Source: SHVZ01 sp041906305 (GTDB taxonomy: Bacteria; Pseudomonadota; Alphaproteobacteria; SHVZ01). From it: DNA of 64,000 nucleotides. Shown piece after piece: positions 41,159 to 49,206 of the stretch (the first letter of the stretch is position 1; every line of letters starts with the position of its first letter). Under the pieces are notes generated by a model. The model saw only the letters and a list, made by a program, of their open reading frames with translations. It searched no databases and was not told where the DNA came from. The translations under genes were made by a program, and so were the position numbers. The DNA lies in the NCBI GenBank assembly GCA_041906305.1, contig JAYRJL010000006.1, positions 124,001 to 188,000 of the forward strand, written 5' to 3'.

Positions 41159-41922
41159 AGCTCGGCGAGAATGAAGAGCCGCCGGAAGGGAAAGAGCGTG
41201 GAGCCGTCGGCTTCGCGCGGATAGGCCGTGCGCAAGCCGTCGCGATACTTCTCGACGAACTGCGGGCGGAGCGTGTCGTCGAGCGCGTCCAGCACCGGGC
41301 GAAGCGCAGTGCCCATCGTCCAGTTCAGGACCGGATCCTCGCCCACGAGCGCCTGCAGATAGTCGATCTCCCAGACGTCGATCTTCGCCACCAGCGGCTT
41401 CAGCAGCCGCCAATAGGCATCGGGAGATGCGACGGGATCATGGCGGAGCTTGCCGGCGAGGTGCGGCTTGAACGGCGCCTCCTCCGAGAGGCGCGCGATG
41501 ACCCGGTGCGAGGGCTGGTCGTGGTTGTGGGGCATCTGGATCGCGATCGTGCCGCCCATACCAACCTGGCCGACAAGGCGCGGGAACAGGCGTTCGTGGT
41601 CCGGGAGCCATTGCAGGCACGCATTCGAGAACAGCAGGTCGACCTTGGGATCGGACGACCAACTCGCGACATCGCCATCGACGTAGCGGGCACGGCCGTT
41701 CAGGGCGCGTGCCTTCTTCAGCATGTCGGAAGAGAAGTCGAGGCCGACCGTCTCGGCCTCGGGCCAGCGGGCGGCGAGGATCTCGGTGATCTCGCCCGGA
41801 CCGCAGCCGAGATCGACGATGCGGCGAGCCTGGAGGTCCGGTATGCGCCCGATCAGATCGAGCGCGGGGCGCAGGCGATGATCGCCGAACTTAGCGTACT
41901 GGGCCGGATCCCAGCTCGGCAT
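41155..41922 (-). CDS. tam: trans-aconitate 2-methyltransferase
   Basis: The 255-residue class I methyltransferase starts WDPAQYAKFGDHRLRPALDLI and has the SAM loop IVDLGCGPGEITEIL (35-49). FSNACLQWLPDH and GGTIAIQMPHNHDQPSH follow, all typical of Tam, which methylates trans-aconitate, an inhibitor of aconitase, with SAM. The start overlaps the small membrane protein gene by one base. Convergent with the rlmI-like gene. Confidence 0.92.
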   Translation of the reverse strand: MPSWDPAQYAKFGDHRLRPALDLIGRIPDLQARRIVDLGCGPGEITEILAARWPEAETVGLDFSSDMLKKARALNGRARYVDGDVASWSSDPKVDLLFSNACLQWLPDHERLFPRLVGQVGMGGTIAIQMPHNHDQPSHRVIARLSEEAPFKPHLAGKLRHDPVASPDAYWRLLKPLVAKIDVWEIDYLQALVGEDPVLNWTMGTALRPVLDALDDTLRPQFVEKYRDGLRTAYPREADGSTLFPFRRLFILAEL

Positions 41923-42110
41923 CAGTGCCGGGAGTCGAGCTTGTCGTAGCCCCTGCGGATCATTCCCATGATGAACACGAAGGCGAAGCCCGCGTAGAGC
42001 AGGCCGGCGTAGTAGGTCCCCTGGCTATGCGCGTGCGAGGCGAGCATGAGCGCGTAGAGCGCCGTCGCGGCGATGATCCCGCCCAGAATCCAAGGTCCAG
42101 TCCCAGACAC
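41922..42110 (-). CDS. small two-helix membrane protein
   Basis: The 62-residue product has two predicted membrane helices (about 6-24 and 33-51) with a short polar turn containing HAHSQGTYY, and a basic/acidic C-terminal tail RRGYDKLDSRH. No family is recognised. It lies 21 bases after sdhB and one base into tam, on the same strand. It could be a late member of the sdh transcript, perhaps a small membrane partner; this is inference only. Confidence 0.6.
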   Translation of the reverse strand: MSGTGPWILGGIIAATALYALMLASHAHSQGTYYAGLLYAGFAFVFIMGMIRRGYDKLDSRH

Positions 42111-42131
42111 GTTCGTCTCCTCCGGTAAGGC

Positions 42132-42911
42132 CTAGCGGCGCGCCACCATCAGCTTCTTGATCTCGGCGATGGCCTTCGCCGGATTGAGGCTCTTCGGGCA
42201 CGTGCGCGTGCAGTTCATGATCGTATGGCAGCGATACAGGCGGAACGGATCCTCGAGCGCGTCGAGCCGCTCGCCCGTCGCCTCGTCACGAGAGTCGACG
42301 ATCCAGCGATAGGCCTGCAGCAGGATCGCCGGACCCAGATAGCGGTCCCCGTTCCACCAGTAGCTCGGGCAGCTGGTCGAGCAGCAGAAGCAGAGCACGC
42401 ACTCCCAGAGACCGTCGAGCTTGGCGCGCTCCTCGGGGCTCTGGCGGCGCTCGACGTCCGGCGGCGGCGGCGACTCCGTCTGCAGCCACGGCTGGATCGA
42501 GGCGTACTGCGCGTAGGGCACCGAGAGATCGGGGACCAGGTCCTTGATCACCGGCATGTGCGGCAGCGGGTAGATGTCGATCGTGCCCTTCACCTCGTCG
42601 ATCGGCTTGAGGCAGGCGAGCGTGTTGGTGCCGTCGATGTTCATCGAGCAGGAGCCGCAGATGCCCTCGCGGCAGGAGCGCCGGAAGGTCAGCGACGAGT
42701 CGATCTCGGTCTTGATCTTGATCAGCGCGTCCAGGACCATCGGCGCGCACTGGTCGCGATCGATCTCGAAGGTATCGAGGCGCGGATTGGCGCCCGAGTC
42801 CGGATCCCAGCGATAGATCCTGAACTTGACGACGCGCTTGGTCCCCTCGGGCGCCTTGTGGGTCTTGCCTTCGGTGACCTTGGAGTTCGGGGGCAGGGTG
42901 AATTCGGCCAT
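42132..42911 (-). CDS. sdhB: succinate dehydrogenase iron-sulfur subunit
   Basis: The 259-residue subunit carries the three Fe-S centres of complex II: the [2Fe-2S] set in RRSCREGICGSCSMNIDG with a following NTLACL, the [4Fe-4S] in ECVLCFCCSTSCPSYWWN, and the [3Fe-4S]-type cysteines in CHTIMNCTRTCPKSLNP. It hands electrons from the SdhA flavin to quinone. The gene follows sdhA by 12 bases. Confidence 0.97.
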   Translation of the reverse strand: MAEFTLPPNSKVTEGKTHKAPEGTKRVVKFRIYRWDPDSGANPRLDTFEIDRDQCAPMVLDALIKIKTEIDSSLTFRRSCREGICGSCSMNIDGTNTLACLKPIDEVKGTIDIYPLPHMPVIKDLVPDLSVPYAQYASIQPWLQTESPPPPDVERRQSPEERAKLDGLWECVLCFCCSTSCPSYWWNGDRYLGPAILLQAYRWIVDSRDEATGERLDALEDPFRLYRCHTIMNCTRTCPKSLNPAKAIAEIKKLMVARR

Positions 42912-42923
42912 GGCGCGCGTCCT

Positions 42924-44717
42924 CTAGTAGACCCGCGCCTTGGGCGGGATGACCTGGATCTCGTTCGAGAGCGTGTACATGTGGACATCGCGATAGCCGA
43001 GCGTCGACTTGCCCTTGCCGTCGACCCAGGCGAGCGAGTGCTTCATCCAGTTGACGTCGTCGCGGTCCTTGATGTCGTCGCGGGCGTGCGCACCGCGGCT
43101 TTCCTTGCGCGCCTCGCCCGAGGCCAGCGTCGCGATCGCCTGTCCGATGAGGTTGTCGAGCTCGAGGGTCTCGACGAGATCGGAGTTCCAGATCATCGAC
43201 CGGTCGGTGACGCCGATGTCCGCCATCGAGGCATGCACGCCGGCGATCTTGCGGATGCCCGACTCCATCGACCCCTGGTCGCGGAACACGGCGGCGTGCT
43301 GCTGCATCGCCTTCTGCATCTCGAGCCGGATCTTGCCGGTAGGGCTGCCGCCCTTGGCGTTGCGGAAGCGGTCGAAGCGCGCCAGCGCCTGCTCGCCGGA
43401 CGATGCCGAGAGCGGCTTGTGCGCCTGGCCCGGCTTCACCGTCTCGGCGGCGCGGTGCGCGGCGGCACGGCCGAAGACGACGAGGTCGAGCAGCGAGTTG
43501 GTGCCGAGACGGTTGGCGCCGTGGACCGAGACGCAGGCCGCCTCGCCGATCGCCATCAGTCCCTGGCAGACGGCGTCCGGATTGTCCTTGGTCGGGCGGA
43601 TCGCCTCGCCATGGTAGTTCGTCGGGATGCCGCCCATGTTGTAGTGGACGGTCGGCTGGACCGGGATCGGCTCGCGGGTCACGTCGACGCCGGCGAAGAT
43701 GCGCGCGGTCTCGGAGATGCCGGGCAGACGCTCGTGCAGCACCTTCGGATCGAGATGCTCAAGGTGGAGCATCATGTGGTCCTTCTCGGGCCCGCAACCG
43801 CGGCCTTCGTTGGCCTCGATCGTCATCGCGCGGCTGACGACGTCGCGGCTGGCGAGATCCTTCGCCGACGGCGCGTAGCGCTCCATGAAGCGCTCGCCCT
43901 CGGAGTTGGTGAGGTAGCCGCCCTCGCCGCGGGCGCCTTCGGTGATGAGGCAGCCGGCGCCGTAGATGCCGGTCGGGTGGAACTGCACGAACTCCATGTC
44001 CTGGAGCGGCAATCCGGCGCGCAGCACCATGCCGCCGCCGTCGCCGGTGCAGGTGTGCGCCGAGGTGCAGGTCTGGTACGCGCGGCCGTAGCCGCCGGTC
44101 GCCAGCACCACCTGGTGCGCGCGGAAGCGGTGGATGGTGCCGTCGTCGAGGTTCCAGGCCATGACGCCGCGGCAGGCCCCTTCCTCGTCCATGATCAGGT
44201 CGAGCGCGAAATACTCGACGAAGAACTCGGCACCGTGGCGGAGCGACTGCTGATAGAGCGTGTGCAGGATCGCGTGGCCCGTGCGGTCGGCGGCGGCGCA
44301 GGCGCGCTTGGCCAGGCCCTTGCCGCCTTCGAGCGTGTGGCCGCCGAACGGGCGCTGGTAGATCTTGCCCTCGGGCGTGCGCGAGAACGGAACGCCGAAA
44401 TGCTCGAGCTCGATGATCGCCGGGATCGCGTTCCGGCACATGTACTCGATCGCGTCCTGGTCGCCGAGCCAGTCGGAGCCCTTGACCGTGTCGTACATGT
44501 GGTAGCGCCAGTTGTCGCCGTCGCCCATGTTGCCGAGCGCGGCGCCGACACCGCCCTGCGCCGCGACCGTGTGGCTGCGGGTCGGGAACACCTTGGTGAC
44601 GCAGGCGGTCTTCAAGCCCGCCGCGGTCATGCCGAGCGTGGCGCGAAGCCCGGCGCCGCCGGCGCCGACGACCACCACGTCGTAGGTATGGTCGACGATC
44701 TGATAGGCCTGGGGCAT
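42924..44717 (-). CDS. sdhA: succinate dehydrogenase flavoprotein subunit
   Basis: The 597-residue subunit oxidises succinate to fumarate. FAD loop VVVGAGGAGLRATLG (15-29), the histidine of covalent FAD in TRSHTVAAQGG, the substrate-binding HTLEGGKGLAKRACAAADRTGH, QFHPTGIYGAG and RDVVSRAM are all present. Four bases separate it from sdhD. The standard C-terminal domain with DRSMIWNSDLVETLELDNL is complete. Confidence 0.98.
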   Translation of the reverse strand: MPQAYQIVDHTYDVVVVGAGGAGLRATLGMTAAGLKTACVTKVFPTRSHTVAAQGGVGAALGNMGDGDNWRYHMYDTVKGSDWLGDQDAIEYMCRNAIPAIIELEHFGVPFSRTPEGKIYQRPFGGHTLEGGKGLAKRACAAADRTGHAILHTLYQQSLRHGAEFFVEYFALDLIMDEEGACRGVMAWNLDDGTIHRFRAHQVVLATGGYGRAYQTCTSAHTCTGDGGGMVLRAGLPLQDMEFVQFHPTGIYGAGCLITEGARGEGGYLTNSEGERFMERYAPSAKDLASRDVVSRAMTIEANEGRGCGPEKDHMMLHLEHLDPKVLHERLPGISETARIFAGVDVTREPIPVQPTVHYNMGGIPTNYHGEAIRPTKDNPDAVCQGLMAIGEAACVSVHGANRLGTNSLLDLVVFGRAAAHRAAETVKPGQAHKPLSASSGEQALARFDRFRNAKGGSPTGKIRLEMQKAMQQHAAVFRDQGSMESGIRKIAGVHASMADIGVTDRSMIWNSDLVETLELDNLIGQAIATLASGEARKESRGAHARDDIKDRDDVNWMKHSLAWVDGKGKSTLGYRDVHMYTLSNEIQVIPPKARVY

Positions 44718-44721
44718 GGCC

Positions 44722-45102
44722 CTACTCCCCGAACGAGATCTTGCAGACGGCGAAGACCGCCGCGACGCCGAGACCGACAGTCGCCAGCGTGACGAGCATC
44801 AGCAGCGCCACCTTGAGCCCTTCGGCGTGGATGTAGTCCTCGATCACCACCTGCAGGCCGAGCTTGCCGTGCCAGAGGCCGGCGAGCAGCAGCAGGATCA
44901 TCGGCACCGCGCCGGCGGGCGAGGCGATCCAGAGATAGGCGGTCTCGAACTCGGCCCCGGCCATCATGACGATGGACGCCACGAACCAGAGCGTGAGCGG
45001 GATCAGGGCGACCGCGGTCACCCGCTGCAGCCACCAGTGCTCGGTGCCGGTCTTGGCGGATCCGAGGCCGCGGACGCGGCCGATCGCGGTGCGCATGGCC
45101 AT
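44722..45102 (-). CDS. sdhD: succinate dehydrogenase membrane anchor subunit
   Basis: The 126-residue product has three hydrophobic helices and the segment LLLLAGLWHGKLGLQVVIEDYIH, typical of alphaproteobacterial SdhD with its haem/quinone-side histidines. HWWLQRVTAVALIPL marks the first helix. The ATG at 45102 has AGGGAGA upstream. It pairs with SdhC to hold the catalytic subunits at the inner membrane. Confidence 0.93.
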   Translation of the reverse strand: MAMRTAIGRVRGLGSAKTGTEHWWLQRVTAVALIPLTLWFVASIVMMAGAEFETAYLWIASPAGAVPMILLLLAGLWHGKLGLQVVIEDYIHAEGLKVALLMLVTLATVGLGVAAVFAVCKISFGE

Positions 45103-45113
45103 GTCTGTTCTCC

Positions 45114-45503
45114 CTAGCGAAGCCAGTAGAGGCCGCCGATCCAGGCGAGGATCGTAAGGCCGGCCGCGGCGATCAGGGTGAACCAGCCGGAAGCGTAGAG
45201 CTGCGGGATCTCGAAGCCGAAACCCATGTCCCAGGCCAGGTGACGAATGCCGTTGACCAGGTGATAGAAGAGGCAGAACGACCAGCCGGCCAGGCACAGG
45301 TAGCCGAGCCACGAGCCGGCCAGCGCCTGGGCCATCTCGAAGGCGTCGGGACCGTTGGCCAGGGCGAGGAGCCAGAAGACCAGCGCCACCGCGCCGGCAG
45401 AAAGCGCGATTCCGGTCGCCCGGTGGGCGATCGACATCGCCATAGTGATCTGCCAACGGTAGACCTGGAGATGCGGCGACAGCGGCCGCTGGGCGGATGC
45501 CAT
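45114..45503 (-). CDS. sdhC: succinate dehydrogenase cytochrome b556 subunit
   Basis: The 129-residue product starts RPLSPHLQVYRWQITMAMSIAHRATGIAL and has the haem-binding stretch CLFYHLVNGIRHLAWDMG, the clear SdhC signature. Three membrane helices are expected. It is the first gene of sdhCDAB. A promoter-like pair of hexamers and a strong leader hairpin lie upstream. Confidence 0.95.
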   Translation of the reverse strand: MASAQRPLSPHLQVYRWQITMAMSIAHRATGIALSAGAVALVFWLLALANGPDAFEMAQALAGSWLGYLCLAGWSFCLFYHLVNGIRHLAWDMGFGFEIPQLYASGWFTLIAAAGLTILAWIGGLYWLR

Positions 45504-45521
45504 GGGTTCCCCCGGGAAGAA

Positions 45522-45539
45522 GGCGCGCCCCCGCGCGCC
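45522..45539 (-). other. GC-only hairpin in the sdh leader
   Basis: GGCGCGC-CCCC-GCGCGCC is a perfect 7-bp stem 19 bases before the sdhC start. It is not followed by a T-run on the minus strand. It would be part of the sdh mRNA leader if transcription begins near 45555, and may affect stability or ribosome access. Confidence 0.5.
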
Positions 45540-45562
45540 CGGAAATCCTTGATATCCCTTGA

Positions 45563-45589
45563 AATATACCCGGAGGCGAAAGCCGTCAA
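45563..45589 (-). promoter_or_regulatory. candidate promoter of sdhCDAB
   Basis: On the minus strand TTGACG (45589-45584, overlapping the stop of the MFS gene) and TATATT (45568-45563) are good hexamers, but the spacer is 15 bases, shorter than the ideal 17. It lies 60-86 bases ahead of the sdhC ATG, the right place for the operon promoter. Confidence 0.45.
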
Positions 45590-47016
45590 CGCCTCGCAGC
45601 CGGCGACGAAGCCTCGGCATTCGCCTTCAGGCGCACGCCGAAGGCGGCGATGATCGCGAAGGCGCCGATGCAGACCCCGGTGAGGATGGCCCGGGTCATC
45701 GGCTGGACGATGCCTTCGGCGCCGAGCTGGGGGGCGAAACCGGCGGAATTGACGCCCAGGCCGGCGACCGCCGCCCCGAGCGCGAAGCCGCTGGAAAGGA
45801 CCGTCTGGAGCATGGTGGTCGCGGCGTCGCGCTCGCCGGGCCGTGCCGCCTCCATGATCGCTTGGCTGAGGAAAGCCCAGCTGATGCCGAATCCGGTGCC
45901 GATGGCGACCTGGCAGGGGATCACCGCCCAGGCCACGTCGCGGTGGATGGCGACGAGGATGCCGGTCAGGCCCGCCACCACGAGCACCGGGCCGAGCCGG
46001 ATCAGGGCCAGGCGCGCTCGGGGCGAATCCGTGCCGGCGACGACCAGGGCGGACCCGCTCCATGAGAGCGCCATGGTCGCATGGATCAACCCGGCGGCGG
46101 TCGGCGCGAAACCCCAGAGGTTCTGGATCGAGATGTTGAGGTAGGTCGAGATCGGCGAATGCGCGATCGGCATCAGCAGGATCATCCAGAGCCCCGCGCC
46201 CACCGTCGTCGTCAGCGCGAATGCGTCGCTCGGGAACAGCCTGTCGGCCCGGCGCCTATCGGCGACGAAGACGCCGACCAGGATCGCGAACGCCCCCACG
46301 ATCAGCAGCGCCGCAGCGCGCGTATCGCCGCTGATGGCGGCGACCGCGACCAGCATGATGCCGACGCCGCAGCCCGCGAGGCGGCCGAGCGGCACTGTCC
46401 TGGCCTTGGGATCCGGGATTCCCGGGTCGGCGGGCACGAAGCGCGTGACCAGGCCGAGGAAGATCAGCGCGACCGGCACGTTGACGAAGAAGGCCATCCT
46501 CCAGGAGATCGTCTCCGTCAGGATCCCGGCGATCACCGGGCCGCCGAAGGACCCGAGCGCCCAGACCATCGCCTCGACGCCGAAGACCCGCGCGATCAGG
46601 CGCGACGGGAACAGCACCGGGATGAAGATGTAGCAGAGCGCCGAGATGACGCCCTCGCCGATCCCCTGGAGCGCGCGGCCGACCAGGAACACCGGCATCG
46701 ACGGCGCGAAGCCGGCGATCAGCGTGCCGGCGAGGAAGACCAGCGCCGGCAGGACCATCGCCCGCCGCCCGCCGACCACCTGCTTGAGCCTGGCGGCACC
46801 GGCGCCGCCGACGATCGAGAGCACCAGGTAGACCGTGAACGACCAGCTCATGAACGCGATGCCGCCGATCTCGAGCACCGCGGTCGGAAGCGCGGTCGCG
46901 ACCAGGAAGCCGTTGAAGGCGTGCAGCATCACGCCGAGGCTGAGCGTGATCAGCGGCGGCGCGTTCTCGCGCGTGAACAGCTCGCGCCAGGTGGTGGGCG
47001 TTTCGACGGCGGCCAT
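45586..47016 (-). CDS. MFS transporter (multidrug exporter type)
   Basis: The 476-residue integral membrane protein has major-facilitator features: about 12-14 helices, the VGRALQGIGEG stretch near residue 133 with the Arg of the antiporter region, and a motif-A-like LKQVVGGRRAM between helices 2 and 3. DHA2-type drug exporters are the nearest look-alikes. The substrate is unknown. A 7-base-arm palindrome lies 29 bases upstream of its start and could be an operator. It runs on towards sdhC on the same strand. Confidence 0.87.
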   Translation of the reverse strand: MAAVETPTTWRELFTRENAPPLITLSLGVMLHAFNGFLVATALPTAVLEIGGIAFMSWSFTVYLVLSIVGGAGAARLKQVVGGRRAMVLPALVFLAGTLIAGFAPSMPVFLVGRALQGIGEGVISALCYIFIPVLFPSRLIARVFGVEAMVWALGSFGGPVIAGILTETISWRMAFFVNVPVALIFLGLVTRFVPADPGIPDPKARTVPLGRLAGCGVGIMLVAVAAISGDTRAAALLIVGAFAILVGVFVADRRRADRLFPSDAFALTTTVGAGLWMILLMPIAHSPISTYLNISIQNLWGFAPTAAGLIHATMALSWSGSALVVAGTDSPRARLALIRLGPVLVVAGLTGILVAIHRDVAWAVIPCQVAIGTGFGISWAFLSQAIMEAARPGERDAATTMLQTVLSSGFALGAAVAGLGVNSAGFAPQLGAEGIVQPMTRAILTGVCIGAFAIIAAFGVRLKANAEASSPAARR

Positions 47017-47044
47017 GGGCCGCGTTTCTAGCGCGGCATATTTG

Positions 47045-47060
47045 AAAAGTAACTACTTTT
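47045..47060 (-). promoter_or_regulatory. AT-rich operator-like palindrome upstream of the MFS gene
   Basis: AAAAGTA-AC-TACTTTT has perfect 7-base arms with a two-base centre, 29 bases upstream of the MFS start and just after the ABC ATPase stop. It stands out as an AT-rich island in GC-rich DNA. The spacing of arms suits a dimeric winged-helix repressor of the MarR/HxlR sort that controls drug exporters. No such regulator gene is in the window. Confidence 0.45.
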
Positions 47061-47064
47061 TAAA

Positions 47065-47817
47065 TTAGTGGTGCAGGATCGACCCCAGGAATTGCCTGGT
47101 CCGGGCGTTTTCGGGCGACGCGATCATCTCCTCCGGCGGCCGGTCCTCGACGATCTTGCCGCCGTCCATGAAGATCATACGGTCGCCGACGTGGCGGGCG
47201 AATCCGATCTCGTGGGTAACGACCAGCATCGTCCGCCCCTCGCGGGCGAGATCCTCCATCACCGCGAGCACGTCGCCGACGGTCTCGGGATCAAGCGCCG
47301 AAGTCGGCTCGTCGAACATCAGGAGATGCGGGTTCATCGCCAGCGCCCGCGCGATCGCGACCCGCTGCTGCTCGCCGCCCGAGAGCTGGCTGGGAAACGC
47401 ATGCGCGCGATGCTCGAGCCGTACCTTGCGAAAGAGAGCGCGGGCGCGCTCCTCGACTTCCTTCGCCGGCTCGCCCAGCACCTTGACCGGGGCCAGCGTG
47501 ACGTTCTCGAGGGCGGTCAGGTGCGGATACAGGTTGAAGCTCTGGAAGATCATGCCGATCCGCCGGCGCACGGCATGGATCTGGCTGGACCTCGAGAGCA
47601 CCGGCTGGCCTTCGAAGATGATGCGCCCGCCCTGGATGTCCTCGAGCCCGTTGACGCAGCGGAGCAGCGTCGACTTGCCGGTGCCGCTCGGCCCGACGAA
47701 TACCACGACCTGTCCGGCGGCGACGTCGAGATCCACCCCGTCGATGACTAGGTGCGGGCCGTAGCGCTTGACCAGCCCCTCGATTCGGAGCACCGGCGAT
47801 CGGGGATCAGTGGACAT
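47065..47817 (-). CDS. polar amino acid ABC transporter ATPase (GlnQ/AapP-like)
   Basis: The 250-residue ATPase has Walker A VGPSGTGKSTLLRCVNGLE, Q-loop IGMIFQSFNLYPHLTALENVTLAP, signature LSGGEQQRVAIARALAMNPHLLMFDEPTSALDPE and H-loop VTHEIGFA. This matches the GlnQ/HisP/AapP group for polar amino acids. It is the last gene of a four-gene importer (binding protein, two permeases, ATPase) and overlaps the upstream permease gene by 11 bases. Confidence 0.95.
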   Translation of the reverse strand: MSTDPRSPVLRIEGLVKRYGPHLVIDGVDLDVAAGQVVVFVGPSGTGKSTLLRCVNGLEDIQGGRIIFEGQPVLSRSSQIHAVRRRIGMIFQSFNLYPHLTALENVTLAPVKVLGEPAKEVEERARALFRKVRLEHRAHAFPSQLSGGEQQRVAIARALAMNPHLLMFDEPTSALDPETVGDVLAVMEDLAREGRTMLVVTHEIGFARHVGDRMIFMDGGKIVEDRPPEEMIASPENARTRQFLGSILHH

Positions 47818-48457
47818 ACTTGAACCTTCTCTCCAGCGCCGTGCCGACCAGCGAGATCGAGTAGTTGATGGCGAAGTACATGACCGCGATGATCAGCAGC
47901 ACCTCGAAGCTGATGCCGGTCGACTCCCTCACCAGCAACCCCGACTTGGTGAGCTCGACATAGCCGATGATCGAGGCGAGCGAGGAATCCTTCAGCGTCG
48001 AGATGTAGACGCCGACCGACGGCGGCAGCATGACGCGCACGGCCTGCGGCCAGACGACGTAGCGGAACACCTGGTCGTAGCGCATGCCCTGCGAATAGGC
48101 CGCCTGCCACTGGCCGAGATTCACGCTTTCTATTCCGGCGCGCACCACTTCGCTCATCAGCGCGCTGGCCGTCAGCGTCAACGCCACCGTCGCCGCCGAG
48201 AAGGGCGAGAGGTCGAGCTGGAGCGCGTAGGAGAAGCCGTAGTAGCAGCCGAAGAACAGGACCAGCGGCGGCACCGAACGAAAGATCTCGGTGTAGGCGA
48301 CGGCGATCCAGCGAAGCGCCGCCCACTTCGAGATCCGCATCATGCCGACGACGAGGCCGACAAGGCCGCCGAGGATCAGCGCGAGCCAGCTGATCCAGAG
48401 CGTGATCGCCGCCCCCTTCAGGAAGACGAACCAGTAAGCCGCCACCTGAGGGCTCAT
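47807..48457 (-). CDS. polar amino acid ABC permease (second)
   Basis: The 216-residue HisM/GltK-type permease contains the family EAA region QGMRYDQVFRYVVWPQAVRVMLPPSVGVYISTLKDSSLAS, which docks the ATPase, and about five helices. The start overlaps the first permease gene by ATGA. The two permeases form a heterodimer in this transporter class. Confidence 0.93.
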   Translation of the reverse strand: MSPQVAAYWFVFLKGAAITLWISWLALILGGLVGLVVGMMRISKWAALRWIAVAYTEIFRSVPPLVLFFGCYYGFSYALQLDLSPFSAATVALTLTASALMSEVVRAGIESVNLGQWQAAYSQGMRYDQVFRYVVWPQAVRVMLPPSVGVYISTLKDSSLASIIGYVELTKSGLLVRESTGISFEVLLIIAVMYFAINYSISLVGTALERRFKYVH

Positions 48458-49131
48458 CGGCGGGTTCCGATCGGGGCACGGGAGAGCAGCCAGCGGCCGG
48501 TGAGGATCCGCCCGACGTTGATCGCCTGCGCCATCAGCACGTAGATGATCCCGACGGCGAAGAACGCTTCCATGTAGCGGAAGGTCTCGTCGCCGGCGCG
48601 CCGCATCCAGGTCGTCACCTCCTCGACGCCGATCACCGAGGCCAGCGACGAGCCGATGACGATGCCGATGATGAGATTCCCCATCGGCGCGTAGATGATG
48701 CGGAAGACCTGCGGGAAGACGACGAAGCGATAAAGCTGGACCGACGTCATGCCCTGCGAGCGCGCCGCCTCGTACTGCCCGCGCGGGATCGCGAGCAGGC
48801 CCCCGCGGAAGATCTCGGTCATGTAGGCGCCGGCATTCAACGTCAATGCGATCAGGGAGGAGTTGAAGTTGTCGACGCGCCACCCGACCTGGGCCAGGCC
48901 GAAATAGATCAGGTAGATCACCACCAGCAGCGGGATGTTGCGCAGCACCTCGACATAGGCGGCGCCGATGAAGCGAGGGACGATGCCGAGGCTGGTGCGG
49001 CAGAGCGCGCCGACCACGCCGACCAGGATCGAGAGGAAGATCGCGAGCAGGCTCAGCCACAGCGTCGTGACCAGCGCCGCCGGCAAGGGCTCGATATAGG
49101 GAAGCAGGCCGGCGAGATTGAACTCGTACAT
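48454..49131 (-). CDS. polar amino acid ABC permease (first)
   Basis: The 225-residue permease has RTSLGIVPRFIGAAYVEVLRNIPLLVVIYLIYFGL and the EAA region ARSQGMTSVQLYRFVVFPQVFRIIYAPMGNLIIGIVIGSSLAS. It follows the binding-protein gene by 75 bases and is coupled to the next permease. Its neighbours fix its role in amino acid uptake. Confidence 0.93.
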   Translation of the reverse strand: MYEFNLAGLLPYIEPLPAALVTTLWLSLLAIFLSILVGVVGALCRTSLGIVPRFIGAAYVEVLRNIPLLVVIYLIYFGLAQVGWRVDNFNSSLIALTLNAGAYMTEIFRGGLLAIPRGQYEAARSQGMTSVQLYRFVVFPQVFRIIYAPMGNLIIGIVIGSSLASVIGVEEVTTWMRRAGDETFRYMEAFFAVGIIYVLMAQAINVGRILTGRWLLSRAPIGTRR

Positions 49132-49206
49132 CGTCCCGTGGTCAGCGATTCAGGATGCGAGGAGCCGCCGCGACCCGGAAGGCCGCGGCGGCGCGGGACG
49201 ATCCGA

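Noticed and set aside
42225..44792. Plus-strand frame of 855 codons across sdhB and sdhA
   Set aside because: It is the antisense shadow of two certain complex II genes and has no start site or motifs.
47045..47060. AT-rich palindrome as a terminator of the ABC ATPase gene
   Set aside because: A stem of seven mostly A-T pairs with a two-base loop would be too weak, and it lies where an operator would be expected.
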